Assembly: GCA_027382625.1 (NCBI GenBank)
Contig: JAJKFJ010020858.1
Span: forward strand, 1 to 64,000
Direction: 5' to 3'
DNA from: Tetmemena sp. SeJ-2015
Taxonomy: Eukaryota; Ciliophora; Spirotrichea; Sporadotrichida; Oxytrichidae
Length of the DNA: 64,000 bases
A program made the position numbers and the translations under genes. A model generated the notes under the pieces. The model saw only the letters and a list, made by a program, of their open reading frames with translations. It was not told the origin of the DNA and searched no databases. Positions 14,324 through 24,411 of the stretch are shown piece after piece (the stretch's first letter is position 1; the number at the start of each line of letters is the position of its first letter).

Positions 14324-16273
14324 GAAAAAGCCACAAAAAGTACGTGATACCTCCTCAAACATAATTGTTTAGAGAAATAAATAAAAATATTATCGTTCTA
14401 TTAATAAAGAGAAGTCGCTCTAAAAATCTATCCTAAATTTCAGCGCAGCATCTCAGTGCTGCCCAAGTGATAATTGACCGAAAAAATAAATTTTAATTAA
14501 TTAATATTAACAATTAATTAATTCCCTAAGGATATAATATTAATCAGATTTAAAGTAATTCACAGGCGTAACTCCTTGATCAGTTGTGCCACGTCACCGC
14601 GAAAGCCCATCGTCACCGAAAAAATAAAATATTACTCAAATATAAATACTCAAAATTAGCACATTTTTTATTTTCAATTTCTAAAATGGAATAATTATAT
14701 AATACAAAAATATAAAAAGTGTGTTTAAAGAAGCTCATTTAAAAAGTAATTGCTATTTTAAATGAAAATGATTGAAAGAAAATCATTTAAATTTTAGCTA
14801 TATAAATTCCAAAAAAGATGCTGGACTTAAATTGCCTTGCTCACTCTTCAGATTAATTGAAAGAAAAATTTTCTATTTTTATAACAATTTGTGGAATATG
14901 ATAATTTCCTCTTAAATTTATTTATGAAATCAAATCACGAATCTATATTGAGATTTAGACATGATTATAATTAAATGATAAGTATGAATAAATATTTATA
15001 AAATTTAGATTTGAGTGAGGAAAGAGAGATTTAATACCTCGATTTGATGAAAAGATAAAATAATGATTCTTAACTTCGCGTAAATAAACCAACGAAAGTC
15101 CAACTTGTCACAGATTATACCGAAAATATTAAATCCATTTAAATAAGGAGATTACTTGAATAAGGCGGGTTGCCATTTTAAGAGATGCTTCTCCTCTTAA
15201 GAATGATCAGAGGGGGTCAATACTCCACAGGAGAAAAATAAAATCACTCGGGCCTAGCTGAGTGACTTGTAAAATATTATAGAGCCACCCCCTTCTCGGG
15301 TTTCAGCGATGAATAAGATCCCCATAAAACCGGGAAATAAATCTTATAAAAAGGGTATAACTAGAGTCAAATATAAATTTCTTATTCTATACATAATAAA
15401 AATCATTTTAACTTAGAGTAAAGCTTCAAAATGTGAGGTAATCAATGATATAATTTTAATTTTAGCTTCGCCTGCCAAAATTGACAATTAGTTGTTTTTC
15501 TAAGAAGACTCATGCTCATTTTACGAGTCGGATCAAAATGATGTTAACTCCATCAACGATCTTAAAAAATAATTATCATGTTTATTTTATGATATAGGTA
15601 GCTTTTACGAAATAGACTCAGAACTTATTTTCTAATTATCTTATATTAATTAAACTTGAGAACCAATTCGAAGAGTAAACTCTGCACTAAAAAAAATAAT
15701 TTTAATATAGCTGAGAATTTAATAAAAAAGAGAATTAAATTAGACATTAAATTAAAATGGAATAAATCAGTGACAGTTGAAGTGTCTCAGATTTGAATAA
15801 TGATTACACCATTCGATTCAGCATAAAATTCTAAGAACCTTTTATCCTTGCAACTTTTATGTGGGAGTGCTCAGTCAAGAATTATAAGCGACACAAGTTC
15901 AGATGAATATGAAGATGAGGATGATGAAGAATGCGCGCGACATATCTGGCTGTTGTGAGATGCTGTGAAGATGATGAAGAAGAAACTCATATTAATTTTT
16001 GATAAGCAATCGAACAAGCTGCAGATCAGGGTGTGAATCTACGATTTCAACTGTCACCATTTTGCTACTCTCCATTTATTATTTTAACCAATCACCGATT
16101 TTAATTAAAATTCCTTCTATATTGAGACCATCTAACGATTTACATGGCCTAGTTTTATTATGATGAAAATATAAAAGCAGACTACCCTGAGATAAACGCT
16201 GAGAGTAGAGGGCCTAATTAAAAGTTAGAGGAGGTAGAGCACCCTTAGCCGGTGATCGGCGACGAAGCAAGTT
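14324..16273. other. Intergenic region, no supported gene
   Basis: AT-rich spacer. Because only TGA stops, several chance-length open frames exist, for example on the minus strand about 14930-15330 (starting MGILFIAETREGGGS), and an acidic run SSDEYEDEDDEE at about 15898-15940 (+). None is backed by a recognisable motif. A short local stem (TCACTC...GAGTGA) sits at about 15245-15266. I see nothing else. Confidence 0.35.
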
Positions 16274-16521
16274 TCAGTTGCTCAGCCACTCCTCCTGCCC
16301 CTGCTTCTTGCGTCTCCGCGGAGCTCCGAAGAAGAAACCCGCACTAACTTGCTCTGCCTCGTCCTCACTTGTCCTCAATTGCTGTTGTTAAAAAGTGCGA
16401 ACGAGAAAGCGAGCAAAGTGAGTAACAAGAAGACTTCAGCGAGCGCCCTTCACTTTATATAACTTCTTTGGACTTGGTGCAAGCCATACAGAGGGGGGCC
16501 GGAGTATAGCACTCCTGCCAT
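16274..16521 (-). CDS. Small basic/acidic protein of about 70 residues, unknown
   Basis: ATG at 16521 reads MAGVLYSGPPLYGLH and, after removal of an IES at 16433-16461, continues SLLVTHFARFLV...SEDEAEQVSAGFFFGAPRRRKKQGQEEW to a TGA at 16276-16274. The locus is clearly more GC-rich than its surroundings, as expected for a real gene in this genome. A further 21-nt GT-AG intron (about 16381-16401) is possible but not required. The short N-terminal hydrophobic/basic half could be a targeting sequence and the C-terminal RRRKK patch could bind nucleic acid; both are guesses. No family recognised. It stands alone, more than 1 kb from its neighbours. Confidence 0.55.
16433..16461 (-). other. IES, 29 bp, pointer GAAGT
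   Basis: GAAGT (ACTTC on +) is repeated at 16433-16437 and 16462-16466. Deletion of 29 bp removes an in-frame TGA and joins HQVQRS to LLVTHFARF in one frame. Confidence 0.6.
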
Positions 16522-17580
16522 TTATCTTAGGGGCTTATATAATCACCTAACATCAGAACGCAAACCGATAAACATTTCCCTCGAATGAGCGAAATAAACA
16601 ATCCTGTCAAACTTAGAAGCAAATATTTAACATTTTTCATTTGTAACTCAGAGTTTTCGACCATTTCTGAGGCATTTATTCAAAATTAAAATTTTTGGAA
16701 CATCTCTTTATAGTTTAAATTTCCTAGTGCTAGAATTATAGAAATAAATATAGCTGACCGATTTAACTTAAGACTCAGACAGGTATACTTAATAACTCCT
16801 TATTCAAAAAAACTTTTAAGAGGCATAGAAGTTTCTCTCCTTCTCTAATCTCAATAGACCTGTCCAATACTAGAAATTATAAAAAAAATATTTTGATGAT
16901 TAATTTAAGATTTGCTTTTGAATTCTCTAGTAAATAGGTCAGGAATTTTGCAAGATTAAAACTATAAAGAGAAGCAGATTGCTTCGTTTGAACTCCCTAT
17001 TACTATCTAAATAAATCATACATTAGCAAACTCAAGTATTTAACAATCATTATCAATATTCCATTAATTCATTTTCTTTTAAAATAAGATGCTTATATCA
17101 ACAGAGGGGACTGATTAGTCATATCATAATTTTCAGACAATATTTCAATAATCACTTTCTTAAATTTATTATGTATTCAACTATCTTCTTTATAAACTTG
17201 TATTCTTTTATATTAGACAAAGTAAACAGTTTGGACTTTAAATTTATCAGTGGATCTGAGAGACATAGTGAGAAGAACAATGGTGGTTTTCCTTGATCTT
17301 CTCCCTTCTTCAATAATATCCAACCCCTTAAATATTCTTATTATTTAATTTAAGTTTAAGCTCACAAATAATTAATACTTAATATTGAATCTTAAAACAC
17401 TCTTCTTTCACCCTCCCACTCTCACTAATTAATAAATCAATAATAAATATCAAACCAGGATCCTCCTCACTTGGATCAACTAACTAACTTATCAAACCAA
17501 CAAGTAATAAAGTAATCAATCACTGATGAAACTTAAATAATATACATTTATCTCAATCTCTTGCAGCTTTTAATAACTGA
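16522..17580. other. Intergenic AT-rich region
   Basis: No recognisable gene on either strand. It lies upstream of the small minus-strand gene and downstream of the next minus-strand gene, so it holds at most one promoter and one 3' region. Confidence 0.4.
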
Positions 17581-19173
17581 TCAATTCTAGTAATGTTTGA
17601 ATTTAATATTTAAGTTTAAGAAGAAAAAATTTTGAAGAATTTTTAAAATTTATTTTAGCCTTTTTTGTCCATGCAGTAAAGTACAATCAAAGTGACAGCC
17701 TTGTTGCTGAGCGCATATTCTTTAACTTAGTATGCCTGGTTTTTCTTATTCTTCAGTTTTATACTCGGACATATAGTCATTCTTGGAATAATCCTTATAC
17801 CTGTAATGAAATAAAAAACTTAAGCTCATTTAAAGATCACATAGATTATTAATGAGGTTGTATTGGGGATGGACTTTAAATGTGCCTAAGAACTCATCTC
17901 TTCTTACTCCCACTAGAGAATTCTTGAAGTTATTTCCCTTTAGTTCAGTATTCAGCAACCTAGCTTAAGATTGCCTTTTCTTAAAGCATCTCCATTATTC
18001 AAGCGATCTCCCTGCCTTATTCAGAACCCGTAATAATAGCTTCTTTGTTGTTGCTTACATACAAAACCTATAATTATTGAATGATAATTGCGAGTTGGAG
18101 TCAGCACCGCTGATTCACTCTGTCGCTCGAAGTCAACACTACTCTATGCGGAACTCTAATTTCTTAGTCCATTTCTTTGGCTGAACTTCTCTTTAACACT
18201 TTTTCTGTGAGAAAGTACAATAAGCTCTTAGGCATTTGAAAAGCCACTCATCAAAGATAATCCATGGGGAGATTAATTAAAGCTAACACTAAATTACTAT
18301 TCTAAGTAGATAATAAGATTGCTTTCCTCTCAATCTTAAATTCGAGGAAAGCTGGTTTTTGACTTTTTTCATTCCTTGGTACAGTTTGTTCAACTTTAAG
18401 TCTAAAAGTTGAGCTGCCTCGCTTGATCCTCGTTCCCTCTCGTTAGCCTATTTCCATTTGAGGAAGTATTGAATTTTGCATCTTTATCTCTCAGAGCTGA
18501 GTACTGATTGACGTTAGACCTCTTTTTAGATGAAAAGCGAATCGGGCTGAAGTTATTTTAGGTTGAAAATTCTGTTTGCTTATAAGTCTCTATGTAAGCC
18601 TACTAATCTAAACTTTGCTATTTATTTAAAATATGAAAATTTATCTAACTGAGACTCTTAATGATAAAGGTGTTGGTTTGTGGAAGACATATGCTTTTAA
18701 AGTATAGTTGAACTTCCTTTTCCTTTTGGAGCCACTTTAGAATTCAAATAAAGTTGAAGTGGATCTTTAGTTGATATTCTTCGAGTTCTTGTAGAGATAC
18801 ATGCTGCTGTTCTTATTTGAAGGAGGGACCCCATTATTTTGTTGCTTCCCTGCAGATAGAATGCTATTGGTTGTAACTTGCTGCTTTTAGTTGACTATGA
18901 CTTTTCCTCCTTACTTTAATAATATATCTTAGAAGAGAAATAATTTTAAAATTAAGGCAACTTTCTATAATCCAAAGCTGCTTTGCTCTCTCTATTAGGC
19001 TTGGAGTGATATGAAGTTTAAGTTACATCACCTCTCGTGGTGGCTCTGTTGCTATTTAGAATATTCTTAGGCTCAAGCATGAAATTAGTCATGTTGCCGT
19101 TGAGAGCCGCATTTCTAAGAGCAGCCTCAAACGATTAAGTAATCTCTTAGAGAGAACTCTCTTGAGAAGACAT
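17581..19173 (-). CDS. Ser/Asn/Gln-rich protein, unknown
   Basis: ATG at 19173 reads MSSQESSLQEITQSFEAALRNAALNGN, then a low-complexity stretch rich in N, S, K and Q (VTTNSILSAGKQQNNGVPPS...). Further exons on the same strand read RFSSKKRSNVNQYSALRDKDAKF (about 18450-18550), GNNFKNSLVGVRRDEFLGTF (about 17870-17940) and YKDYSKNDYMSEYKTEEQ (about 17730-17800). The first in-frame TGA after the last exon is at 17583-17581. Introns lie between these blocks; I did not resolve each boundary. No domain recognised. The composition suggests a largely disordered, possibly regulatory or RNP-associated protein. Confidence 0.5.
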
Positions 19174-19638
19174 AAAAAATATATTTTTTGTCAAAAACTT
19201 GATGAATATCTTCTTTGAAGACTTGGTGTTTTAATGAGATTTCTATTTGCCAAATTTCTGATATACTTGATTAGGTTTATCATCACCAATGAAATACTAG
19301 GTGCCTAAATTGCCACCTGATCTCTACTACTTAAGGTTTGACAGCTTCTATCCATTCACATTATATTTGTAATTTTATAGAGACATTTACTCACATATTG
19401 ACTTCTGAGTTAGAATCTGCCTGCACTTTTAGGTGATTACTTATCAGCATCAAGGTTGCATTTAAAAAATCCTATATTCAAATAGAGAATGCTGGTATAT
19501 GTCCTTTAGAAAATAGTATTGTCCTTCTAAGTTTTAGATGTATTATGATTAGGTATTTTAAGGTGCAGATTACTAGACTTTCCCGATTTCCCTTTCACCC
19601 TCTGTTTCTAGTGCATAAAGAGTTCCTCCATTTGATAT

Positions 19639-20958
19639 TCACTGGCTGCAACCATCTTTATCTCCTTGACTGTCTGATTGTAAGCTTAATTTTATTTCTC
19701 CACTTCTCCAGATATAATTATTGCTCACTTAACACTTAGAATTAATATGATTAGCTTCTCCGGGTATCCTATCTGCAATCATAGAGTCTCCAAGATTTCC
19801 ATCTTCGTCCTCTTCCTCAACTCGACCCGATCCCCCGTTTTGTCCAAAGAAGAATTCTCCCTCCTTTGTGAGAAAGGATGAGCGCCTTGGCTTTGGAGGT
19901 GGAGGTATAACTTTTTTGACCACAAACAAATTGATTTTCTCAAAATTTTTGACTCTTTCCACCAACTCTGCTAACACTACCTCCTTACGCCTGGGATATC
20001 GCTACCTGAATGGAGAGACTAAAGACTTCTGTGCTGAGAGATTCGATTCATTTATGAATCTATGGTGTCCAGATGCTCTGTTAGTATCTAGAGTAGGCTT
20101 TTTAAGAATCGAGTACTTTATATCTATTCAATTAATTTTAAGGTTGCTAAGTTTAAGGTATAGAATTAGTTTGCTTTAGCTCCGGAGGACTAAATAATCT
20201 ACCATTATTGCTACTAGAGATGGTAGATGTAAATGGAGAAGAGTTCAAGTTTTAAGATTGCTGCTTAAGACTATAATCTAAAGCTTAATAAATGATTTCA
20301 TTTGTAAAATTCTATTTTCAATTTATTTATTTTAAAGACTGCTAAGATTATTGCTTTAAGGGATAGAAGTGCTGGCATTATGAGTAACTTTTCCTGCTGC
20401 AGAGTAATTCGACTCCTAGATTGAGGAGAGCAGCTTATCATGCTTCTTTTGTAATGCGCTATGATTTGATTAGACTGGCAGCATCTAATGCTTTACGCTT
20501 GCATAGCTATTCTCCTATTTCTATTTTTCAACTTAACACTTTTACAAAATGTTAGTCTTTATTTAAACTGTAAGCTCTTGAATCTTTGCTCTCTGCTCAG
20601 TGTTTGAAGTTTAATCCTTGATTTGAAGTGGAGGCCAGTCCCTCTCTATTCTCTGCAGACCTGATCTCTGAGTTTGGGGTGAGAACATTTGCTGCTGTCC
20701 CTGGTTGTTACTTGCCCCTGCGACATTTGCACTTAGTTGTTTACCCGCCATTGGTTTGATGCTGGCCTTTTGAATAAGTTGATTCTCGCTGCTCTCTAGC
20801 AAGGTATGTCTATTGTTTTAAGACTTACCCTTTTGGATTGTCTAGATTAGCACCAGTTGGTCTGAATTGGGATTGGTGGAGCCATTGAATTCAGAGTGCG
20901 TGGAGGGATTGTGTGAAAGCTAAGGGTTTTGCGCTTGGAGAGATAATTTTGATCCCAT
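19639..20958 (-). CDS. Gln/Ser/Pro-rich protein with acidic C-terminus, unknown
   Basis: ATG at 20958 reads MGSKLSLQAQNPQLSHNPS; a GTAAGT-TAG intron (about 20799-20832) joins LIQTIQK to ESSENQLIQKASIKPM in frame. The protein continues through RDWPPLQIKD, a Q/S-rich section (KHDKLLSSIQESNY), SSPFTSTISSSNNG, and a better-ordered segment ERVKNFEKINLFVVKKV followed by IPPPPKPRRSSFLTKEGEFFFGQ and the acidic run RVEEEDEDGNLGDSM. It ends ...DKDGCSQ at a TGA (19641-19639). At least two more introns are needed near 20320 and 20120. The PPPPKP motif could bind an SH3/WW/EVH1-type partner. No catalytic domain is seen. Confidence 0.55.
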
Positions 20959-21268
20959 TTACACTCACTCACTTACTTAATGCTGCTTGTATTTAATTAA
21001 ACTTTATTTACTTATTCAATTTAAAGAGAATAGGGGCGTTTTGCCACTTTAAAAATTGACAGAGCCACGTTTTAATTTCGAATTACAACCAAATTGCTGC
21101 TCACTGATTGATAGATTTACAAATTTAATCAGAGAAAGATCCTTTGAGCTATGATAGAGATAAACCCAATTATTTAGTAAGAGTTTATTTACACAATTCA
21201 GCATAAAGAGGGAGTTATAGCATTATATGTTTGTTTCGTTGTATAATTGGTTTATCAAGCTTCTGCAA

Positions 21269-22329
21269 ATGAAGAACGATAGAAAGACTAAAGTTCACTG
21301 CGATATAAACCGTACATGCGAGGTTGAGGACTCGGTGCCTGAGTGGCTGAAACCAGGCAAAGAAAAAAGATACTAGTCCAAACTCAATATTGATGTCAGC
21401 AGATATGAGAACAGGTTTAAAGTTTAATAAAATTGCTATCTGAAATTTAATAAGACTTAATGATAAAATTAAGTTCTCTCAGTTCAATTCAATGAGCTCG
21501 ATATTCATTTCAATAAAATAATTCTTCAGGCACTACATAGAGGGACAGTTGAGAAAGAGATATTCGGAGAGAAACTAATAGTGCAAATTAAGGGTGTGGA
21601 GGAACCTATATTGAATGAAATTAAGAAGAGAGGAGTAATCTTTGACAGAAACAAAGACAAAGAAATCATGAATGATTATTTTAATTACTTAATAATTATT
21701 TATTTTTATAAAGAGCGTCTCCAAATTAGAGTAGGAGATTTCATAGTTGTGTACAACAGCCTGAAATTTAACTAGAGTTAATTAAGTTGATTTGGAATTT
21801 CTAATTTATCTAAATCATTTTAAGGTATCTATTGAAACTTTCCTTCCCTTGTATTTAAGGAAGATTGAGTGCCGGTTGGTACTACCAGATAAAACTTGCG
21901 ATGGAGGAGTACTCAAGTTCTTTTGAGAGCGCTTTCGTGTAAGCCTACTCTAACATTTTCAGTTTCCGCAACTCCTACTCCTCAACTACTCCTATTGATT
22001 TCTGCGGGCGCATAGGAATGAGATTAGATCGCATCCTGCAGCTCGAGATAGTAAACTTCAAAGGAATGATAGATAAAAATGTGAGCATCGGCTACAGCTA
22101 TCAGTATGATAAGAAATAAAAAGCTATGAAGTAGCAACAAAAGAATAAGTAAACAGAGGTTAGCATGCCATCTACATACTTCACTGAGTTCAGGTTTGAT
22201 GTACTTAAGAAAAATTGCCCAAGAGCAACATGGATTCACTTCAGCTCAATTTAATTAACTTAAACTATTAACTTCAGTGATGAGGTTCCTCCTTAAATTT
22301 AAATTGAAGTATCTGCCTCTATAACTTGA
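21269..22329 (+). CDS. Unknown protein, several exons
   Basis: ATG at 21269 reads MKNDRKTKVHCDINRTCEVED and continues SVPEWLKPGKEKRYQSKLNI. A second exon gives LHRGTVEKEIFGEKLIVQIKG and GVIFDRNKDKEIMND (about 21529-21675), a third RLQIRVGDFIVVYNSLKF, then LPLYLRKIECRLVLPD. A GTAAGC-CAG intron (about 21939-21962) leads to the last exon SSTTPIDFCGRIGMRLDRILQ...WIHFSSIQ, ending at TGA 22327-22329. An in-frame ATG at about 21901 (MEEYSSSFESAF) could instead be the start of a separate shorter gene, because the upstream frame does not join it cleanly. The last exon has a beta-rich look but I do not recognise the family. It converges on the minus-strand gene at 22518. Confidence 0.5.
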
Positions 22330-22517
22330 TGGGAATTGTAGAATTCGGAAGCATCTAATGGATGCCACCAGTCTTCAGACCTATTCCTTAATCAGAGAAA
22401 ATAATAAATCTGGGATAATCAGGAATATTAATTTTTAGCTTTTACTGCATGGAGGATGCTTTGAAACTACTTCGATTGAGTGTCTCTATAATTTTTATAT
22501 ATTGTATTCCTCCTTGT

Positions 22518-23897
22518 TCATAAAATGAAATACAAGTATCGCCTGGCGATGTGATTGAAGTAGCTATCTGCCTCTAAAATTTATTTAAATTATTCAAAGA
22601 TTTAGTAAAGAATAGTACAATATAAAATTTATTAAATCTTTTCATTCTTTGCATTTTATTCTATTTAAAGCATCTTTCTGTATGATCTTTTCTTCATAAT
22701 TTATATCGTAAACATTTTAAATTATTTAAAAATAATTGATGTTTCTCTTTTTCATCTGCAAAGAGTGTTTCAACTAGCTTCTATTTAAGCATTTGATGTT
22801 TCTTTTTCAACTCTAAGTAATCACTTGTGATGTGCTTTTCCTTGGGACTTTTATCCAGTTGACTTGTTGATCTTGATCTAGGAAAACAAGATTTAGAATC
22901 TGCATTTTTATGCGCTATATCTTATGGGAAAATCTGGATTCATTAAATATAGTGCTTTCAGAAACTCTCAAACCAAAGAAAAAGTTTAGATTAAATTAAA
23001 ATAGGAATACTCTCTGGTTCAGAGGAGTAATATGGCTTGTTCGTTATGAGAGCTTTGACGAACTTTTAAGTAAATTCTGTTAAAACGAAGTCCGCTAAGA
23101 AAATATTAATTTATAAATAAGAATGAAGGCAAGAGTTATCAAAAGCTGCTTATTTATGGTTTTCAAATAATTGAGATTTCAAAATTCTTTTATCTACGAA
23201 AGTTTTACTTAGAAATGTGTTAAGTTTCTAGATCTTTAATTCGCTAAATTTCCATGAGGGACAACCTGATCTTGCTTAGATATGAGAATTTTATTTATGC
23301 TTGAATTATTAAGGAGTAAGAAAATTAAAACTGTTTTTTAAAAAAGAATTCAATAAGAAATTTATAAATTAGAGTAAGTTGCATAGATTTTGTTTAAGAT
23401 GATGCTTATGAAATCCTTCCCTAGCTTATCTTAACTTCCTGACTTTATCTATCTTAGCTCCTGCTTTACTCCTTTTTCCTTAAAGAAAAACTTCTACCCA
23501 ACTGCTTGACTTATTTTTCTTATGTTTAACCCAAAATTTCTTTTAGATTTACTGCTTTCTAGGATAAATGTTTAGAAGCACTTTGATCTCTATTCATTCT
23601 GACAGGTTAAAATTTTAGACTTGCTTCTTTCTTAATTTTGTATATGAACGTAACTAGATCTGAAAATTCGGCAGAGTCTCTCACCTTGTGATTTGGAGTT
23701 TTCTCAATACTTTTTCTTCTTTTTTGACTTGATTTATTGTCAAGTCGTGTCTAAGAGGAGTTTATATTGTGTAAGAGTTTCTTCTTTTAATTTGAGTCAC
23801 CTAATTTAGATGATTACAATTGATCTTTAATTTAAAGCTCAGAGTTCATGATTACATTTAGTTTTTAGTTGAGTCTAGCCTTTCTCTTCTTTTGCAT
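22518..23897 (-). CDS. Basic, coiled-coil-containing protein, unknown
   Basis: ATG at 23897 reads MQKKRKARLNQKLN; an internal ATG at 23849 is an alternative start. The long open frame contains RLDNKSSQKRRKSIEKTPNHK, FSDLVTFIYKIKKEASLKF and LGRSFSLRKKEQSRSQ, that is, Lys/Arg/Ser-rich sequence. A downstream exon carries a charged helical segment DYLELKKKHQMLKQKLVETLFADEKEK, likely coiled coil, then a 27-29 nt GT-AG intron (about 22691-22718) and a last exon ending ILEADSYFNHIARRYLYFIL at TGA 22520-22518. The RRKSIEKTP and RSFSLRKK strings look like kinase target sites. No domain recognised; a cytoskeletal or scaffold role is only a guess. Confidence 0.5.
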
Positions 23898-24411
23898 CAT
23901 TATCTAAAATAATAAAACTTCTAATAATATACTTTAACATAAAAAATTAATCTAGTTTGAGATGGAATGAGAACTGGACAAATCATTATCAAAGTATGAG
24001 TTTTCCTTATCCCCAAGATTGGTGTTTCTTTATCTGTTATTTAAATATATAAAATCTAAAAAAAGAGTTACTTCTTGATTCGATTAACTTGAATTTGTTT
24101 TCCATTCCATCACTGCTTAATTCTCTAGTTTATTCTTTGTTCCCATTGAAACTAGCAGCATCCTTCAAAATGGATCTTTTATTTTCATGTTATACCTACT
24201 AATTCATTTTACAAATAATTTTTAATTCCTCAGAAAATAAAAAATAAATTAGATCACTTTTTTCCCACACTCTAAATATTAGCCTTTGATATTGGCGTTT
24301 CTCTTTTGGATTTTGCTATTGGGGCATTTCTGTTGTATTTTGAGATAAATTTCAAAATTTAATTTAAATTATTTACTTTCATCATCATCTCTGAGATTAC
24401 AAACTTTAGAA

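Noticed and set aside
15245..15266. Hairpin as a structured RNA gene
   Set aside because: A single short stem with no recognisable family, no second conserved element and no terminator-like context.
14930..15335. Long minus-strand frame without TGA
   Set aside because: With only TGA as stop in AT-rich DNA, frames of this length arise by chance across six frames and 64 kb; no motif or biased composition supports it.
21325..21370. tRNA-like string (GCCTGAGTGGCTGAAACCAGGC resembling a Ser/Leu tRNA 5' half)
   Set aside because: No acceptor stem, anticodon loop or T-arm follows, and the sequence is part of a good coding frame (SVPEWLKPGKEK).
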